Positions 32,601-47,600 of a DNA stretch of 64,000 bases are shown in pieces. The stretch is from Promerops cafer (lineage: Eukaryota; Chordata; Aves; Passeriformes; Nectariniidae). A model generated the notes under the pieces. It ran no database searches and had not been told where the DNA came from. It saw nothing but the letters and a program-made list of their open reading frames with translations. The stretch covers positions 1,698,583 through 1,762,582 of the forward strand of contig VZSE01013243.1 of assembly GCA_013398275.1 (NCBI GenBank). The letters are read 5' to 3'. The position numbers and the translations under genes are program-made. The first letter of the stretch is position 1; every line of letters starts with the position of its first letter.

Positions 32601-35600
32601 AAGGGCTAAGAAGCAGTCACTTCTAAAGAAATTAGTAATGCCACAATTCAATATGTAATCTACAGCAGATAAACAGCTTTCTCTTTCATTTTAGCTCAGA
32701 ATCACCCCACAAAGAAACACCCCACCCCAAACACCAGGTACGTGGTTACAAAGGATTCTTTGCCATGGGTCAGACTGGAAGAACATCCTCATTTCTAACT
32801 ACCTCTGGCCACAATGTGGTATATAATAACTACATAGTGCCTTGTGGACACTTTCACACTACAAATTCCCTGCTGCTGCAAGTATTTCAAGCACTAGCAA
32901 TGTCTCCCTCCTCCTTTCGGTTTTTTCATTTAAAAGACCATATTTGAGACTTTTTTAAACTAAAATTAACTTATCTTAAAGGCTGTTGAGATACACTTCA
33001 TGATTCACAAGGTGTAGGAAGAAGAGGGATGAACAGACATTTTGTGGCCTTCTGAGAGTTTCAAAACCCAACCTGAGCTGTCTAAAAATATGTAAATGCC
33101 ACTCCCCTACTCACAGTGGTCTCTTATACTCCTACAATCCTAAACATACTAAAATACTTCCTCTCTGCATCTACCAATACAGGTCTATTCCCTACCAATG
33201 TCAATAAAATGTTATTATTTATATCTGAAAAACTACTTGTTTTGGAAAAATCAAGTGTCTTTGCAAGTCTGTCAGCAACAGTAAGCCTTAGGAGCTAGAA
33301 AACAAAAAGAGTTTTGGAGTATACCTAAGGAGATATATATGTGTGTGTGTATATATATATATGAAACTAAAAATTACATACCAAAAGTGGCATTTCATGT
33401 ATATATAAAGCCAGGTATGAGGTACCATCTCACAGACATGTTTCTTCACTGTAATTAAATACCAATGCCAGTAGTGGCATTTCATAGTTTACTATTTTAG
33501 ACTATTGCTGTATTCACAGAAAGTGCCTTTACCTCAGACTAGCACTTACATGTTCTTAACTGTTGCTGATGCAGAGTAGTCTGATATCAGAGACAGAGAA
33601 ACTGATCTCAGAATCTCCTGCAAAAGAAAATTTTACTGCAAGGAGATTAAAGAGTAGCTGGAATTCAAAAGGAAACTAAAAAAGTGAAAGCATATCTCAG
33701 TACAGAATGAGAATGAATGTTGTTGCAATAAGCAAGATTTCTTAAAAGAAAGAAAACAATATATAAGTTTAGTAGAGCCTTGATAATGGATATAAACCTA
33801 TGCCAGAGGAAAAAAGGGAGGGATGGTGCATAAAAAGAAGAACAGGGTACGTTTTGTAACTACCCACAGCTCAGAAAAAGTTTTTTACATCACTGATGGT
33901 ATTTACTTTGCAACACTAACTCCTTTTCTTCTCCTTAGCTACTGACATCTCATAGAATTTTAAAAATATACATACATATAGATGCTAACATCAAAAAACA
34001 TCCAAATTTAGTTCCTTCAAAGTGTATGCATAATCTGAATATATTTATTTAATTATGTATATTAGAAATATCTAATCTGTGCTCCCTTTTTACATCTGTG
34101 TGTGTGTTCTTAGTGCTCCCACAATAAAACTCTGCATTCTGCATTCATATTGTAAATCTGATTCTTTACTACTTTCTGCTACAACAGATTAAAGGACTTG
34201 CCCACCCTCCACAAACCTGAGGGTTACTTTTTAGACACTCATGGAAAACGATGAACCCAATTCAATCAACAGACAACACTTCACTGTAAATAAGCACTTT
34301 GCCCAAAGGAATCACTACCATCAGCAGCTTCAGCATATGAACAAGAGTGCCTTGTCTGCCTGCTTACTGTGATCTTTTCCTTGTCCTGCAGCAGTGCAAA
34401 CGCTAGGTTGAGGAGTGACTGGCATCAAGGCCTGGCGAATGGCTTTCTCCCAGCCCTGAGCTACGTCAAGTCCAACTCCAGAGGCAGCAAGAACTGGACT
34501 GTGATGAGTGCTGCCATTGTTCTCGCCAACAAAGTACACCATCGTGTCAGTGATGATCTCAAAACAGTAGGGGTTGCTGCCCTGCACCACGTGTGAAAAA
34601 TCTCGAGGCTGAGTCACCTGGAGAATTTCTGAAAGTGGAATTTCCTGAAGAAAGATATTAAAAATTTAAAAATGAAAATGTACATAATATTTTAATATAC
34701 TAACACCCATAACTTCAAGCGTTGCAAAGAAACCAAATCAAATATATCAAAAAAACAAAACCAAAACACCAAGCTTCATAAATAAATTCAAACTGCGCAT
34801 GACCATTGCCCACCCAGCTTTCTGAATACCTATAGACAAGCCTAGCCAGACTTTCAGGCCCACCATACTTTTCTCTATACAACTACTATTTTCTATTCAA
34901 ACTACATTTATGTTCATCATGAGGCACACCCCCACTGCATGGGTAAGTGATGCACAGCTAGAGAATGACCATTTTCCCCTTGCAGTTTATACAGCTTAGG
35001 CAGAGCAGAGCATGAGGGGGAAAAAGGGAAAGAGCAACATTAAGGAGAGGATGCAGTTATACTTGCTAATCAATAAGCACTGCTTTGTGCATTGGAATAG
35101 TTTTGGGTAAAGATTCTCTTTCATACAGATTTTAGCAGATATTATCAGCATACAGATATTATCCTCTACCTGGTCAGTTTAAGACCATGGTACAAGAGTA
35201 TTACAGAACAGATCTGAAAGAAGAAATGGTTTCACGTTCACACTAGCTGGAGGAGGACATTCCACATCCATGGGAAGATGCAGGTGCACATCACTTGCAA
35301 GAGGAGTGAACAAGCAGGTGAACACCAGGCAGGCATTAGGAGGATAAGAGACAGCAGCTGATTGAGATGAAGAGCAAATAAATGTAAAGGCAGAAACTGT
35401 GAAATACTCTAACAGCAAAGACAAACAATCAGATCTAAGCAGTTAAAACAAGGGATGCAAAGGGGCAAGTGAAAGGACTAAAAGCAGTGACATAACGGAG
35501 CAACAAGCAAGGAACATATTTTACCAGCTGTGTTTTGAATGCACAGGGCAATACAAGTATCAGAGAGGTCTGAGAAGAGATTGCATTGGTCAAGATAGGG

Positions 35601-38600
35601 ATGAAAGGATCTGGGCAAGTTTAGCTGAGTGTACAAAGAAAAGGCTTGATCTTAGAGATGTTATAAAGAAGAAGCTGCAAGATTTGGACCCCCACCTAAA
35701 GGTATAAGACAAGAAAGGGAAAAGTCCTGTTTACACATTCAAATGCATTTTCTAAATATTCCACCACCAAACACAATCCTACATTGACAATACACTAAGC
35801 TTCATTTTTATAAACATAAGGCTATACAGTAAATTTTCCTGTAAATCCTGCTTGAAACTTTCAGTTGTACAGTAGGTAGTAATTTAATTTGAGGAACGTT
35901 GAAATAAAACACATAAGCATGCAAACTTTCAGTCACTACTCAGAGAACACAAAAATCCAAGCCTTCATTCAACTGGTGGCCAAAGAAATTCTTCAGTAAT
36001 TGTGAGGAAAGCTTAACATGCCAGGTAATTCAGGAGAACAGTACATGCAATAATGTAAGGAGAGACATACTCAAGGGAATTAGAGCAGGAGCTGCAAACA
36101 ACTTCTCAGAGTTAGTCTTGGTCCTTCTCACTTACAGGCTTTGGCAACAATTAACCTGGTCACAGTTTTAATTCAAAAAGAGATGGGAAAATGGAGATAA
36201 TACGTAAACTGCTCACAAGTAGACTTCATATCTATAAAGCACTGAATAAATCAAGTGAAACATAATTATTACTCATTATTAATTACCTTGTAATATTTTG
36301 TTCCAGATTCATTTTGAAATAGTGTGAGGCATTTGCTGTCCAGTCTCCAGTAATGTCTTTTTCTCTACAAAATGCACAGTACAATTACATAAGGAATAAA
36401 CCTCTCATATGGCTTTTGGTATCTCATTATTTAAATTAAAAAATGCTTTAAATTACTGTGATAATCATTCAAAATAAATCTACAGTTTAGACAACAGAAA
36501 CAAAAAAATAAACTTTGGGAATAAAGACTTGGTTTTAATTGAAGAAGCAGCTCAGAATTATTTCCAGAAACTTGCAAAAATATCAACTTACAGCAAAAGC
36601 AGTGACAACAGGAGTTACCTCATATAGTAAAAACAGTTACTAGACACGTTTTACTCCAGGTGGATATTCTCACAAAATCTGAATCATTTAAATTTAGTGA
36701 CAACTGTGAGAGCCATGCTTTCTTCCTCTATGCCCTCATACCAACATTGCAAGGGTTCAAGCACTGAGCAAGCCTAACAAATCCTTAATTCTTCTGTCAA
36801 TACAGAGGCAAAACAGATACATTATGAGATTCAAATGAAAGAAATACTTTGTGGGGGGGAACAAAACCCAAGACAGACTAAATAGCCATTTGATGGATGT
36901 ATCCACCAACAAGAAATCTCCCCCACCAAAAAGTAACATAGATTAATTTTTGTATATAACTGTCTTGTAATTTCAGCAGAAGAATATTCCTCAAAACAAA
37001 GAAGCTTTTAGAAAGCTAGTATGGCTGTATGAATCTAAGATACTTTGCTTGCACCACGCTCATATAATTAGAAAACCACTTCCATTTTTCTGGGACAAAA
37101 ACCCAAGACTCTTAACTCTAACTCAGGATGACAAAGTTTGAAACATTATTCTATTATATTTATATTTCATAAACTTTGTCATATTGAAAACAAAGCTTTT
37201 TTTTTATGCCATATTTAAGCTGAGCTTAAATCACTTCAGTTAGGGATAAGCTAAGTCAACCTATAGGAGTTGGTCAAAGAAAACTAGAACAAAAATGGAT
37301 TTAACTAAAAGATTTAAATAAAACTAAAAATTTAACCAGAGAGCACTGGGACAGTGGGTAAAACCAAAAGTGTAAACCTCTCCTTTTGACATATATGTTC
37401 TTTATTAAATCATGAATCAGGAAAGACTTTGGAGGAGAGTAATTAAGGAAAAGGCTGGTAACTTACTCAGGGATTCAAAATACCCTACTCTGAGAAAGGA
37501 TGGGACCAGGGTCAGAAAAAGAGTAAAGACGATGACACAGAAACTTCTCACTTTAAAGAGTGAAACACCTTGTTATCCAGGGAGCACAAGAACCACACAG
37601 ATCCTGCTGTTAAAATGAACCTGTCTGGAACTGATAGGAAGCCCAGTTGTTTCAGGAATAGGAAACAGTCTGACACTGCTGAGAACAGAACGGTCAAGGG
37701 AAATAGCCGATGTTGTAATGCCCAATACGGAAGTCTCCTCCCATTAGGAAGCTCTGTGAGATCTTGTTTGGCTGGAGGTACCTTGCTTTGGGTCACTCCA
37801 TTTGACTAGCCTTTTTCAGTTGATGTCATTGAGGTAGCAGCCAGACTGACAGATGAAGAAAATCAAAGCTAAGGTGTTTCATCAGATCACTGTTCTAAGG
37901 GGAGGTTAAAAAAAAAACGTCCATGGGAAAACTGGTTGTATTGGAAGTTTAAATCAGAGCTGAATACCAGGTCTGCCTTGAACAGTTCTGCTAGAACTAT
38001 TCACCTTTGTCTGCTACCTGGCCTTAAGTTTTCCAGAGCCAGCTGATGATAATTGTGACTTTTATGTAGTCTTGACTGTAACCACATCTAAAACACGCTA
38101 GATACTTATTTTGGATTGTGATAAATGCATCTAGGTATTAGAAAACTGTACCTTAAAGAAATGGTTTTCAAGGTAGTTTCACAAAGACCATTTACAGTTG
38201 TCAGTTTAGCTGACAATCACAAAAAGCGAAAACATTACAGTAAACTGAGCTGCCTATTATCACCCCTCAAGCTGATTTCATCAGAACTTAAATAACTTTG
38301 CTTCTCTACATTCTCTAAGTCTCCTATAATCAAATGCCACAGAGATAAAGAATGCAAAAGTATTTGTGCTGCCTTTCAGGAACAGTCTCAATATGCCATA
38401 ATGTTCTCATGAGATCTGGGAACTTCTTAAATTTATCCTTTTCATTCATCTACAGAAAAACAAAAGGATTCACTTCCTCCTGTCAGACAATACTAAGGAA
38501 CCCTGTTATTTTGCCTTGTCTTCCTCCTCAATACACAAAATCAAGTAGCTTGCCTACTCAATTAAGGTAGCATTACTGGTAGCACTGGCAACAAACAAAC

Positions 38601-41600
38601 CAGTCTTTTTGGGGAATGCTTGCATATCCAAGGACATACAGTCCAGCCATAACTCTTAGAGTGAATTCTAGATGAATTAAGGGCTCCCATATCTACACAT
38701 AACTATTTAAAAACACCTAGGTCATTAGAATAATACTCTCAACCATTTCAGTACACATAATAGTCTTATGGTTTCCACCTTTTCACATAGTAGAATAGAA
38801 AAAGAGAAACAAGTATTTAGTTCAACTACTACAGAGAATGAAGACACAAGCAAATTATTCCAAGTTACCTTCTGAGGAAAGCTGAAATACTACACAATGC
38901 AATTCATTTGAGACAATGTAGAGATGCTTTTCCTTCTTAAAGGGGAGAAAGAAAAGTACTGTTCAATCACCACATGAAGAATTTTGAATAAATTACAGTT
39001 TCTCCTTTGAGCCAGATTTCTTTATAATGAACATCACAGCTAAGTTCTTTCAAATGATACTCTAGATCAGAAATAAAATACACTAGTTTAGAGAAATAAC
39101 TTAATTTAGGAAGAAACTAAAGTAACTGACCAGGTTGTCTCTACTAGTATAGTGGACCATCCATCCTTCTTTCACCATTGTACTGCTCTTCCTCTTTGTG
39201 TGTTTGATTGACTGTACAACTCGCATGAGAGGAATATTATTGCTTGTTGAAGGACTAAAAAGAAGATACAACAGTTTAATACGTAACAAGTTAAAATACA
39301 ACAGTACTTATAAACAGTAATTATACTCGTTTTACGTGTTTAGTCCATAATTTTCAGGAACAGACACCTTTTCTTCCCATACAGATTTAGTTGATGGATG
39401 AATTTGATAAGGCATCTGAGCTCCTAGTAGCTCTCCTAGGGAAAGTATTGCAGTACTTAAGGAACGGAGAAGAAACACACTGGAGTGAGGACACCTACAG
39501 AAATCATCTTCTCTCAAAATAATCTGATGAGACTGCTGGTCTTTTATGCTATTTTACACCACAGAAATATAATTAACATCAGCATAAGTATAATTTCTTC
39601 TTGTCTATGTAAGTTGAATATGCTGCTTCATAATATTGTTAATGAAGGTCCCGATCAAAGAAAAGATTTTCAACTTATGAAAACATAAGCAAACTTTCAA
39701 CTTATGAAAACACAAACCATTTGTTAATTCAAATCACAACTCCACTAGAAAATTCTATCAATGCTAAGGTATATTAACTGTCCTGCAGACATGGGTTTGA
39801 TAATCTGTAATATTCTGAGAGAGCCATTAATTAAACATACAGGTTTTAATAGCACTGAAAATTAAGCCAACCACCGAGGTGCCTGCCTTATACCAGAGCT
39901 CTACATGTGGTAGTAACAGACACATCTGTAAACATGCATTGTGAGGTAGTTTCAAAACAAAAAATGTAAGGATGCTTTAACATGGCATGCTGTTGCACTA
40001 CAGAATTGGCTACAGGATGCTCTCATGCCAAAAACCTGAATTGCTTCAAATCTGATTAGAAATAAATGGAAAAATCCTACTTAGAGGTAGATGTTGCTTC
40101 CCACTCAAGAGATCCTTGAGCTATAAATCACTGAAAGTTGGGAGGTATCATTGTATGTTCTCCCTCATAAATTTGCTATTAAGCCCTGAGCTACAGTGAT
40201 GTTTAGTTTGACCGAATACAACTGCGCTTATCTTATTAAGAATGACTAAGAAAATCAGGATGACACTACTCAGAATGATAGAGAAATAAAAAGATCAAAT
40301 TTGATTTAAGGAACTATGTTAACAGTTATTGGATAAAAGACTTCAGAAAAATCACTTTCAAGATAAATAAAGCAAATTACTGTGTAACATGCATAGACTA
40401 CGATGCCAACATCAAAATATCCCAACTAATGCCTTTTAAATCCACACACATAACAGTAACTAAATTAGGCTCAAGTCACAGAGACCTTAACCACGCATTA
40501 GCCTTGTTAAGCTCTAAGTTTTATCCCACTTTGATAATCTGGTTGTATTTCTTCAGTAACTGTCATAGCATAACACTTTTTCCAGTTAGAAGAGGCTGTA
40601 TTCTTTTAGTCTATTTATGATTCAGATTTTCTTGAGACAGGAGAACTTTACAAAGTATTTTCAAGCTATAAAAAAGGAAACCCCAGACAAAGGGAAAATA
40701 CACTTTCAGCAATAAAACTGGGCTAATTGGAAACATTTTGCTTACAATATTGAGCAACGTACATCCTGAGCAAAGAAATCCATCCTATAACTTACCTGAT
40801 TGTTTTGACAGCTTCCTCATCCTTGTCTGCATCGAGGTCAGATGGATCCATAAAAAAGATTTTGTCTTCTGGAGGAGAGGGCTCTTCAGCATCATCTAGA
40901 ACTCGACTACCATCACTGTTCATTTCACTGCTATCAACTTCCATTGGCATATCCAAGTCCTGGCCTGGGCTAGCAGGTTCTGGAAACAACACAAGTCAGA
41001 CATTATTTCAAACACAAAACTAAGAAATAATTAAATAAAATTCTCCAAAACCCACTTTTTTTTTTTTTTTTCAGTCCATATTTATGGAAATAAACATAAA
41101 ACTACAATCACAATATACAAAATCTTCATATTTTTGCTGTACCATGCTGTTTATGCTAATGAACATTATCAATTTCATTTTGCTAAATGCCAAGGCAAGA
41201 GAGACCCAACTGAAACACAAACTATACTGAAAGAAACAGAGTGAAAAGTTTAAAGTCTAAACCTAAATCTCATTAATTCTGTGCCACAAGTAATCAGGAC
41301 GAAGTAACCTTTCAGTGGCTAGAGATGACCCAGAGAATTATTCCTGTGCAAATTAAATTCTCCATTAACAGAAACCCAACTCTGCTGCCCCTGCTCTTGT
41401 AGTCCATAATAAGAAAAGTAAGAAAGAAAAGGGGGGCTGTGGAATTGGAGGAAAAGAGAAAAGCAGAACAGATCTTATTCACTGCTGATTTCCTGCAGGC
41501 AGAAATTTAGTGTTTCAAAAACTGGTACTGTGGAAAACTAAGAATAAAGACATAAAAATATCTTCATCTGTAGCCTTTTTATGGTTGCTTTTTTGTTTGT

Positions 41601-44600
41601 TTGTTGCTTTGTGGGGGGTTGTTTGTGTGTTTGTTTTTTACCTGGGGTGAGTTCAATTAAGAGTGGGAGAAAGAACAAAAAATAAATTGCTCCTTACATC
41701 TTCAGAAGAATTACGTGAAACCGTAGATCCCAAACTATGTGGCCTTAGCATCACAAGGGCAGTAAACCAGACTGCAGCAACATCACGTTGCACATTGCTG
41801 CTCACAGCCACCAACCTCAAGATCCAAGAAAGAGCATGGGAGCTGGAGAAGGTTGGCATGAATGGATGGGATATATTGTGCAATGGCAACAGACCCACTA
41901 GCTAACACAGCTGTTGCCCAAGCCTCTGAATCAGGTTGTGCAGTTTGATGTGATCGGCTCCATGTCACCAATTTCGTTTCACTAAAAAATGTGTGACAAG
42001 GCAACACAACCACAGAATGGATGAAGTTGGAGGGGATTTTTAAAGGTCATCTGGTCCAACAACCCCTCGAGTTCATTTCTCCAGTCTGTTGAAGTCCCCC
42101 TGGATAGCAGCCCAAACCCTCTGTCCTATCAGCCAGTCCTCCCAGTCACCTGCAAACCTGCTGAGGGTACACTCTGCCCCATCAAGATCATTAATGAAGA
42201 TGTTGAACAGGACTGGACCCTTTGTTGGCCCCAGGGGTACAGTACGAGTTATTTGCCATTGATAACCACTTTCTAGGCCCACCCATTCAATCAGCTTTTA
42301 ATTCCTATCTGCTCATCTATCCCATATTTCATCAGCTTAACACTGGTTTAAGACTGACAAAAATACTCTAAACATTCTTCCACAAAGTGTTCCACACAAT
42401 TCTCTTTCAATTCTGCAAGGTCTATTCAGAAAGCGGTACTACTTCATTGAGGTTTCCAGAAATTAGAGTGCGATTCTTTCTTCTGGTTTAGCTTGGGGTT
42501 TTATCTCAAACACCACAGCTAACTCTGGCCAGTAAAAATCATGGATCTGAGAAAGTAGTAAAAAATGGTACGTGTCTTCAGATACTAACGTTTTAAAGCA
42601 TATATTTCATGGTGAACAATGAGCAGACTGATCACAACAGACCTTCAAATTTTGTACTTTGAGATGGCTTCTAGATTTTTCATTTCCATTGAGCAATCCA
42701 AAGCAAAGCATAGTGAACTTGTCAAGACTGATTAAGTAAAATTTAAGTCACCAGAGTGTAAGTTTTACAGTGAATCTTTTTCATTTTCACTGACCTCGGT
42801 GAAAAAACTGGCAAGATAAATAAAAATGTGTCAAATATTCAGAGATAAGGGAACTAAATACTAATGCATCTTATTCAGCCTCAAAAGATCTCTCAGTATT
42901 TGAAAGCATGTTTCTCATCTTACCTCCATTGAAAATAACCTCTCCAAGACAGTCTCGAGGTACTTTAGGTGCACAGCGTTTGTGACAGTTGAATCTGCAA
43001 TCTAAAATAGCAGATAAATAAGCCCATGATCAGAACCTCACTCCCACCCAGACACTAACATTTATCATTCACTTCTTCCAACACAAACTTCAGTTCAGAT
43101 TCATACATTTGCATGTAAGTGAAGACAGCACCAATGAAGTCACCTCCAGGAGGAAATTAACAATCTTGTCCTTATGTCACATGTTGATTTGTCCCTCCAC
43201 TATTTATTATGTCAGTACTTCCCCTTCCAGTACAAAATAGTTTGCTACTTCTGTAGCTTTTTCTGCAGCTATTTTTTCCCTCATGATGTAATTTCTCCCA
43301 TTCTTTCATTTGTTCCACATACTTTTTTCCATTGCTATATGATTTAACTGTCTCATCTCTAACATTTTTCCCCACCTGCCAACTAAGACTTGCAGACATC
43401 AGAGGCCTCTACGATCACACAACTACATCAGAGCAAATACATTCTGCAGTAAATCCTGAATTCCAGTTCCCCTCCCATTCAGGTTACAGATTTGCCTGAC
43501 TACTCAAGCTCCATTTCTTGCTGACACAGGGCAGACAGAATAACGTTATGTCCAGATTTGGCCTGACGTGGAGATGGAATCTCACCTGGATGTGTGCCAT
43601 TTCTGCACCCGAGGTATCAGACACAGCCTACTGAACAAAGTCCAGCATACAACATTACTGGTATCAACAGGAATTTCCTTTATTAGTAGCATCCCTGTGA
43701 TTTTCAACTCCATCAACACCATGAATTTCAAAACTCCCTACTGCCCCTATAACTGTTTTCACATTGATAATTTAGCCTCTTTTTGCTATCCAAAGCAAGC
43801 TCAATGTGTTTTTCTTTTAAGCCCAGACAAGAGAAAAAACATTTTCTCTCCATTTTTAGTAGCAGAGGAGCCAAATTCTGAAGCAGAATACAATACTGCT
43901 CAGCTTCTGAGTGCCTAAAAAGATGCATCCTAGGAGACCCATGAACAGTCTTTTTTACAGCCGTGGCTTCAGTCCATATTATGAAACACAGTTACTTCAC
44001 TACTTTAAAGGAGGCTGGAAGAAACAGACATTTCAAATCCTGTCAAGAAACTAGAAGACTGAGTCTATCCTAAAAAATTAAACTATATTCAGAAACATTC
44101 CTGGATACTGCAATGCAATTGTCTAGTCTAGTAAATAGCTCAAAACATTCCCTAGCATGCTTTTGGCCACAGCATTAGCACAGTCCCAAACAGTTTTAAG
44201 GCCTAGCTCAGAAACCAGAGCATCCTATGAAATTGCTTTAAACAGGCAGTCTGCATAGAGCCACCCAGGCTGGGATGCTAAGAAAACTTGTTCATGAACA
44301 CGGGTCATTCTGTCCCAGCTGACCTCAGTGTCCAGGAATGTTACTGGGCGCATTTCATTTATTACCACAAATACAGCCCTAGCATCTCAAACACCATCCT
44401 CAGAGCCCAAATAGCAACCTGAATCAGATCAAGAAATCCAGGGCACTTATCAGAAACATAAAACTACTGAAAGACCCCAAGCTTTGTGGATGTGCACAAG
44501 GAAGTTGGTGGGAAACCTTAAGAATCTGTAGGAAAAGTCAGTATGAAAATATTTGAACTGCTTGATATCAATTCCTGATATATTAAAAATACGTATACGC

Positions 44601-47600
44601 TCTTACCACATAAATAGAGGCCTATTAAGACACTTCTTTCTGTCCTGTACATATACATAGCATTTCTCTAGGCTTGTTTTCCATGCATAAATGCTTACAG
44701 TATGCATACAAATAATATTTTTATCCACTGTCATTCACTTCCCTGAAACTGATGTGGTAGCCCCATTTGTTCAGCTGGATACAGTCATAGCAATTTTATG
44801 TGGCCAGCAGCATCTATCTATATGTTAAAACTGCAAGGCATCTTTTTCAGGCTTCATTATTTTTGTATCATGTGTATCCGGGAGACACACTGACTGGAAA
44901 AAACATCAAAACCAGTTCAGGATGCAGACTTCAAACAGACTACAAAGATTGCAAATAACAACAGAAATGAAAGATAAAACTACTTCCTTACTCACATGAC
45001 AGCAGTATTATTAGTCAAAAAAAAAGGTTAACACAGCTGTAAGCTTACAATTTTTTCTCTCCTCTAATAAAGCAAACTGAAAATTTATTAAGTGACCTCT
45101 CTCAAAAAGCTGACCTTTGATACTCCCGTTTGACAAACTCACATGAGAGAAATGGAAATTCCTTTCCATATTAATGTTTATGATTTGTCACTAGACTTTT
45201 GTTTCCTGCAACAAACCTGACAGATCTGCACTAACTAGTAATAAAAAGCCAGAAGGAGATCACATTAGTTATGCCCTAGGAACCACATGGAAGAGCCTGA
45301 GAACTGAAGCCATGCATGTTAACACATGCTACATAAAAACCATGCAAGGTCAGCACAGGCATCCACCTCCAAAAGGTAATAATCAGTATCCTGTACTCGA
45401 ATAATACAGGGAAAACTCACAGATTCTTTAGCAGTCAGTCTAGAATGCAGATATTGAACAGAAGGAAGCATTTGCCATTTTTAATAATTCATAATTATCC
45501 TTCTAGAATTACAGTGTTTTCAATCTACACAATTAAATCTTATTTTCCAGAAAAATGTACAATGCACAGCTTACTACAATGAAAATGAAGGCTGCTGTGA
45601 TCTTTTGAAAACTATCCAATTTTTCAAAAATTACACTTCCCTATTTTGCAGTATACAGCCACCTAAGCTGCAATCAGTTCTAAATACAAGACCTTTACTG
45701 AAATTTACTGCTACAGCAGAAAATGAAATGTTTACCTTTACACTGCATTCCTTGGCGAAAAAGGCCCTTAAGCAGCCGCTTGCAATACTGGCAGATGGTG
45801 GGACGAGTGTAAGAGTGAACAGCAAAGGTGTGTGGGACCTTCACCCTGCAAAGCACCATCTTATCCATCCAGATGGGGCGGCCACTCCAAGAGGGAATCC
45901 TCTTACTAGGTTCGGGGCAGCAACGCTGGAATAAAGAAGGAATACATCATTTGCACCAGAAGAGTTCTGCTGTGTACTGTGTGACTTTGAAAAGTCACAG
46001 CAGCCAGGTGAACTGAAAAAAGGCAAAAACTGCACCCATTTTTAAAAAGGACAGAATGGACAGCCCTGGGAACCCCTGACCTTTCAGCCTCCACTCTGTA
46101 TCTGGGAAGATCACAGAGATCCTACTAGAACACAGAGGTGGACAGGTGAAGGACAGAGAGGTGATTCAGGACAGCCAGTGGCCTTCCATGATGGATTCAG
46201 GACTCCATCAGTGCACAAGAAAAGGGCTACAGGTGTCATTTACCTGGAATTCTGTAAAGCCTTTGACATGGTCACCGTAACGTCCTTCACTCTAAAGTGG
46301 AGAGATGGATCCAATGGGCAGACTTTTAGGAGAATAAGGAACTGGCTGGATGGTCACATCCAGAGGGTAGCGGTCAAAGGCTCAGTGTCCTGACAGACAT
46401 CAGAGACAAGTGGCGTCCCTCAGGGTTGATACTGGGACCAGAGCTATTCAGTGTCTTTTACTAATGACAGACAGTGGGAGTGAGTGCACCCTCAGCAAGT
46501 TTGTGGATGTCACCCAGCTGAGTGGTGCAGCTGGCACACTGGAGGGACATGATGCCCTCCAGCAGGACCTGGATAAGCTTGAGAAGTGGGTCCATGTGAA
46601 GCTTATGCGGCCCAACAAGGCCAAGTGCTTGCGCTGCACCTGGGTTGGGGCACCTCCCAGTATCAGCACAGGCTGGGGATTGGTGTCAGCCCTGCTGGGA
46701 AGGACCTGGGGGTCCTGGTGGATGAAAAAAATGTCAGTGGGGCTGTAAGGGAGGTGTTGGCTCCAAAAGTGACCAGACAAGAAAGCAACCTGGCCAAGAA
46801 GTTTTAAGAGGACATTCTGGTATTGTAAAACAAAACCATGAAAACACCAGATGAAAAAGCCTTACAGAAAGCAGGAAATTATGGATGAACCTTTATTTCC
46901 ACAGAAGATAAAATGCTAGAAATTCACTCATGACATTTATTTTTTAAGCAACCTGATAAGGTTCAGACAGCACACACAAACCTCCATATAGAAGGTAAAA
47001 TGGAGGTAGGCAAACCAAATTCCAATCACCACCTCGAACTATCAGTTTTTAAAAGCAAGGCAGAGCATGCTGGGCAGGTTACTAAATTAGGCAAAAATAT
47101 TTAGAAAATTCAAAAATTCTTTTTAAAATTAAACCCCCTCAAAAAAATTCTTTGAATTGAAGTCAAAATAAAAACTTTAGCAATTAAAACAGAAAAGACA
47201 TTGAGTAAAAGAGGTATCAAAAAGGTACTGAACATACACATTGAAATCATAAAGTTAAATTCTGTGATAAATGGTTACAATTCTATGTTCACTGAATAAA
47301 TCTTACCAGTAGTCATAAACATCAAAGTAAGTATTTTTCATTACTCAAGACGAGGCTTTTATAGCTTCTAGCTAAAAAAATAATGTTCTTGAACTAGAGT
47401 ATATGATTTGTATTTTAAATTGTGCTAAGAATAGCTATAGTGTAAAGTAACAGATGATTAGAAAAGACTAAGGCACAAACAAATGGATCTAATCAGTGCC
47501 TGTCCTGTCTTATGATCCCAATATAGTTGGGATACACTTGATAACTGACATTTGTTATGTAATTGATAACCTCTCAGCAATCATCACAACAAGGAACTAC

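Larger units (their letters stand above)
23608..34367 (-). other. PRKD3: PRKD3 introns 10-17
   Basis: Mostly AT-rich intronic DNA between the kinase-domain exons; the longest are 31162-34367 and 27727-30658. Contents seen: a CR1-like tail at 31925-32072, a perfect 9-bp inverted repeat at 29542-29564, a TA/TG microsatellite near 33330-33361, and a moderately GC-rich patch at 28560-28790 that I cannot identify. No RNA gene or extra coding exon was recognised. Confidence 0.8.

Noticed and set aside
34330..34617. A shorter minus-strand frame starting at an internal Met in PRKD3 exon 10 and reading past its donor
   Set aside because: The true exon is 34368-34644. The internal Met is ordinary, and the reading past the gtaagc donor is intron.
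45605..45934. Plus-strand open frame overlapping PRKD3 exon 5
   Set aside because: It is the antisense shadow of a confirmed exon with zinc-ligand codons on the other strand.
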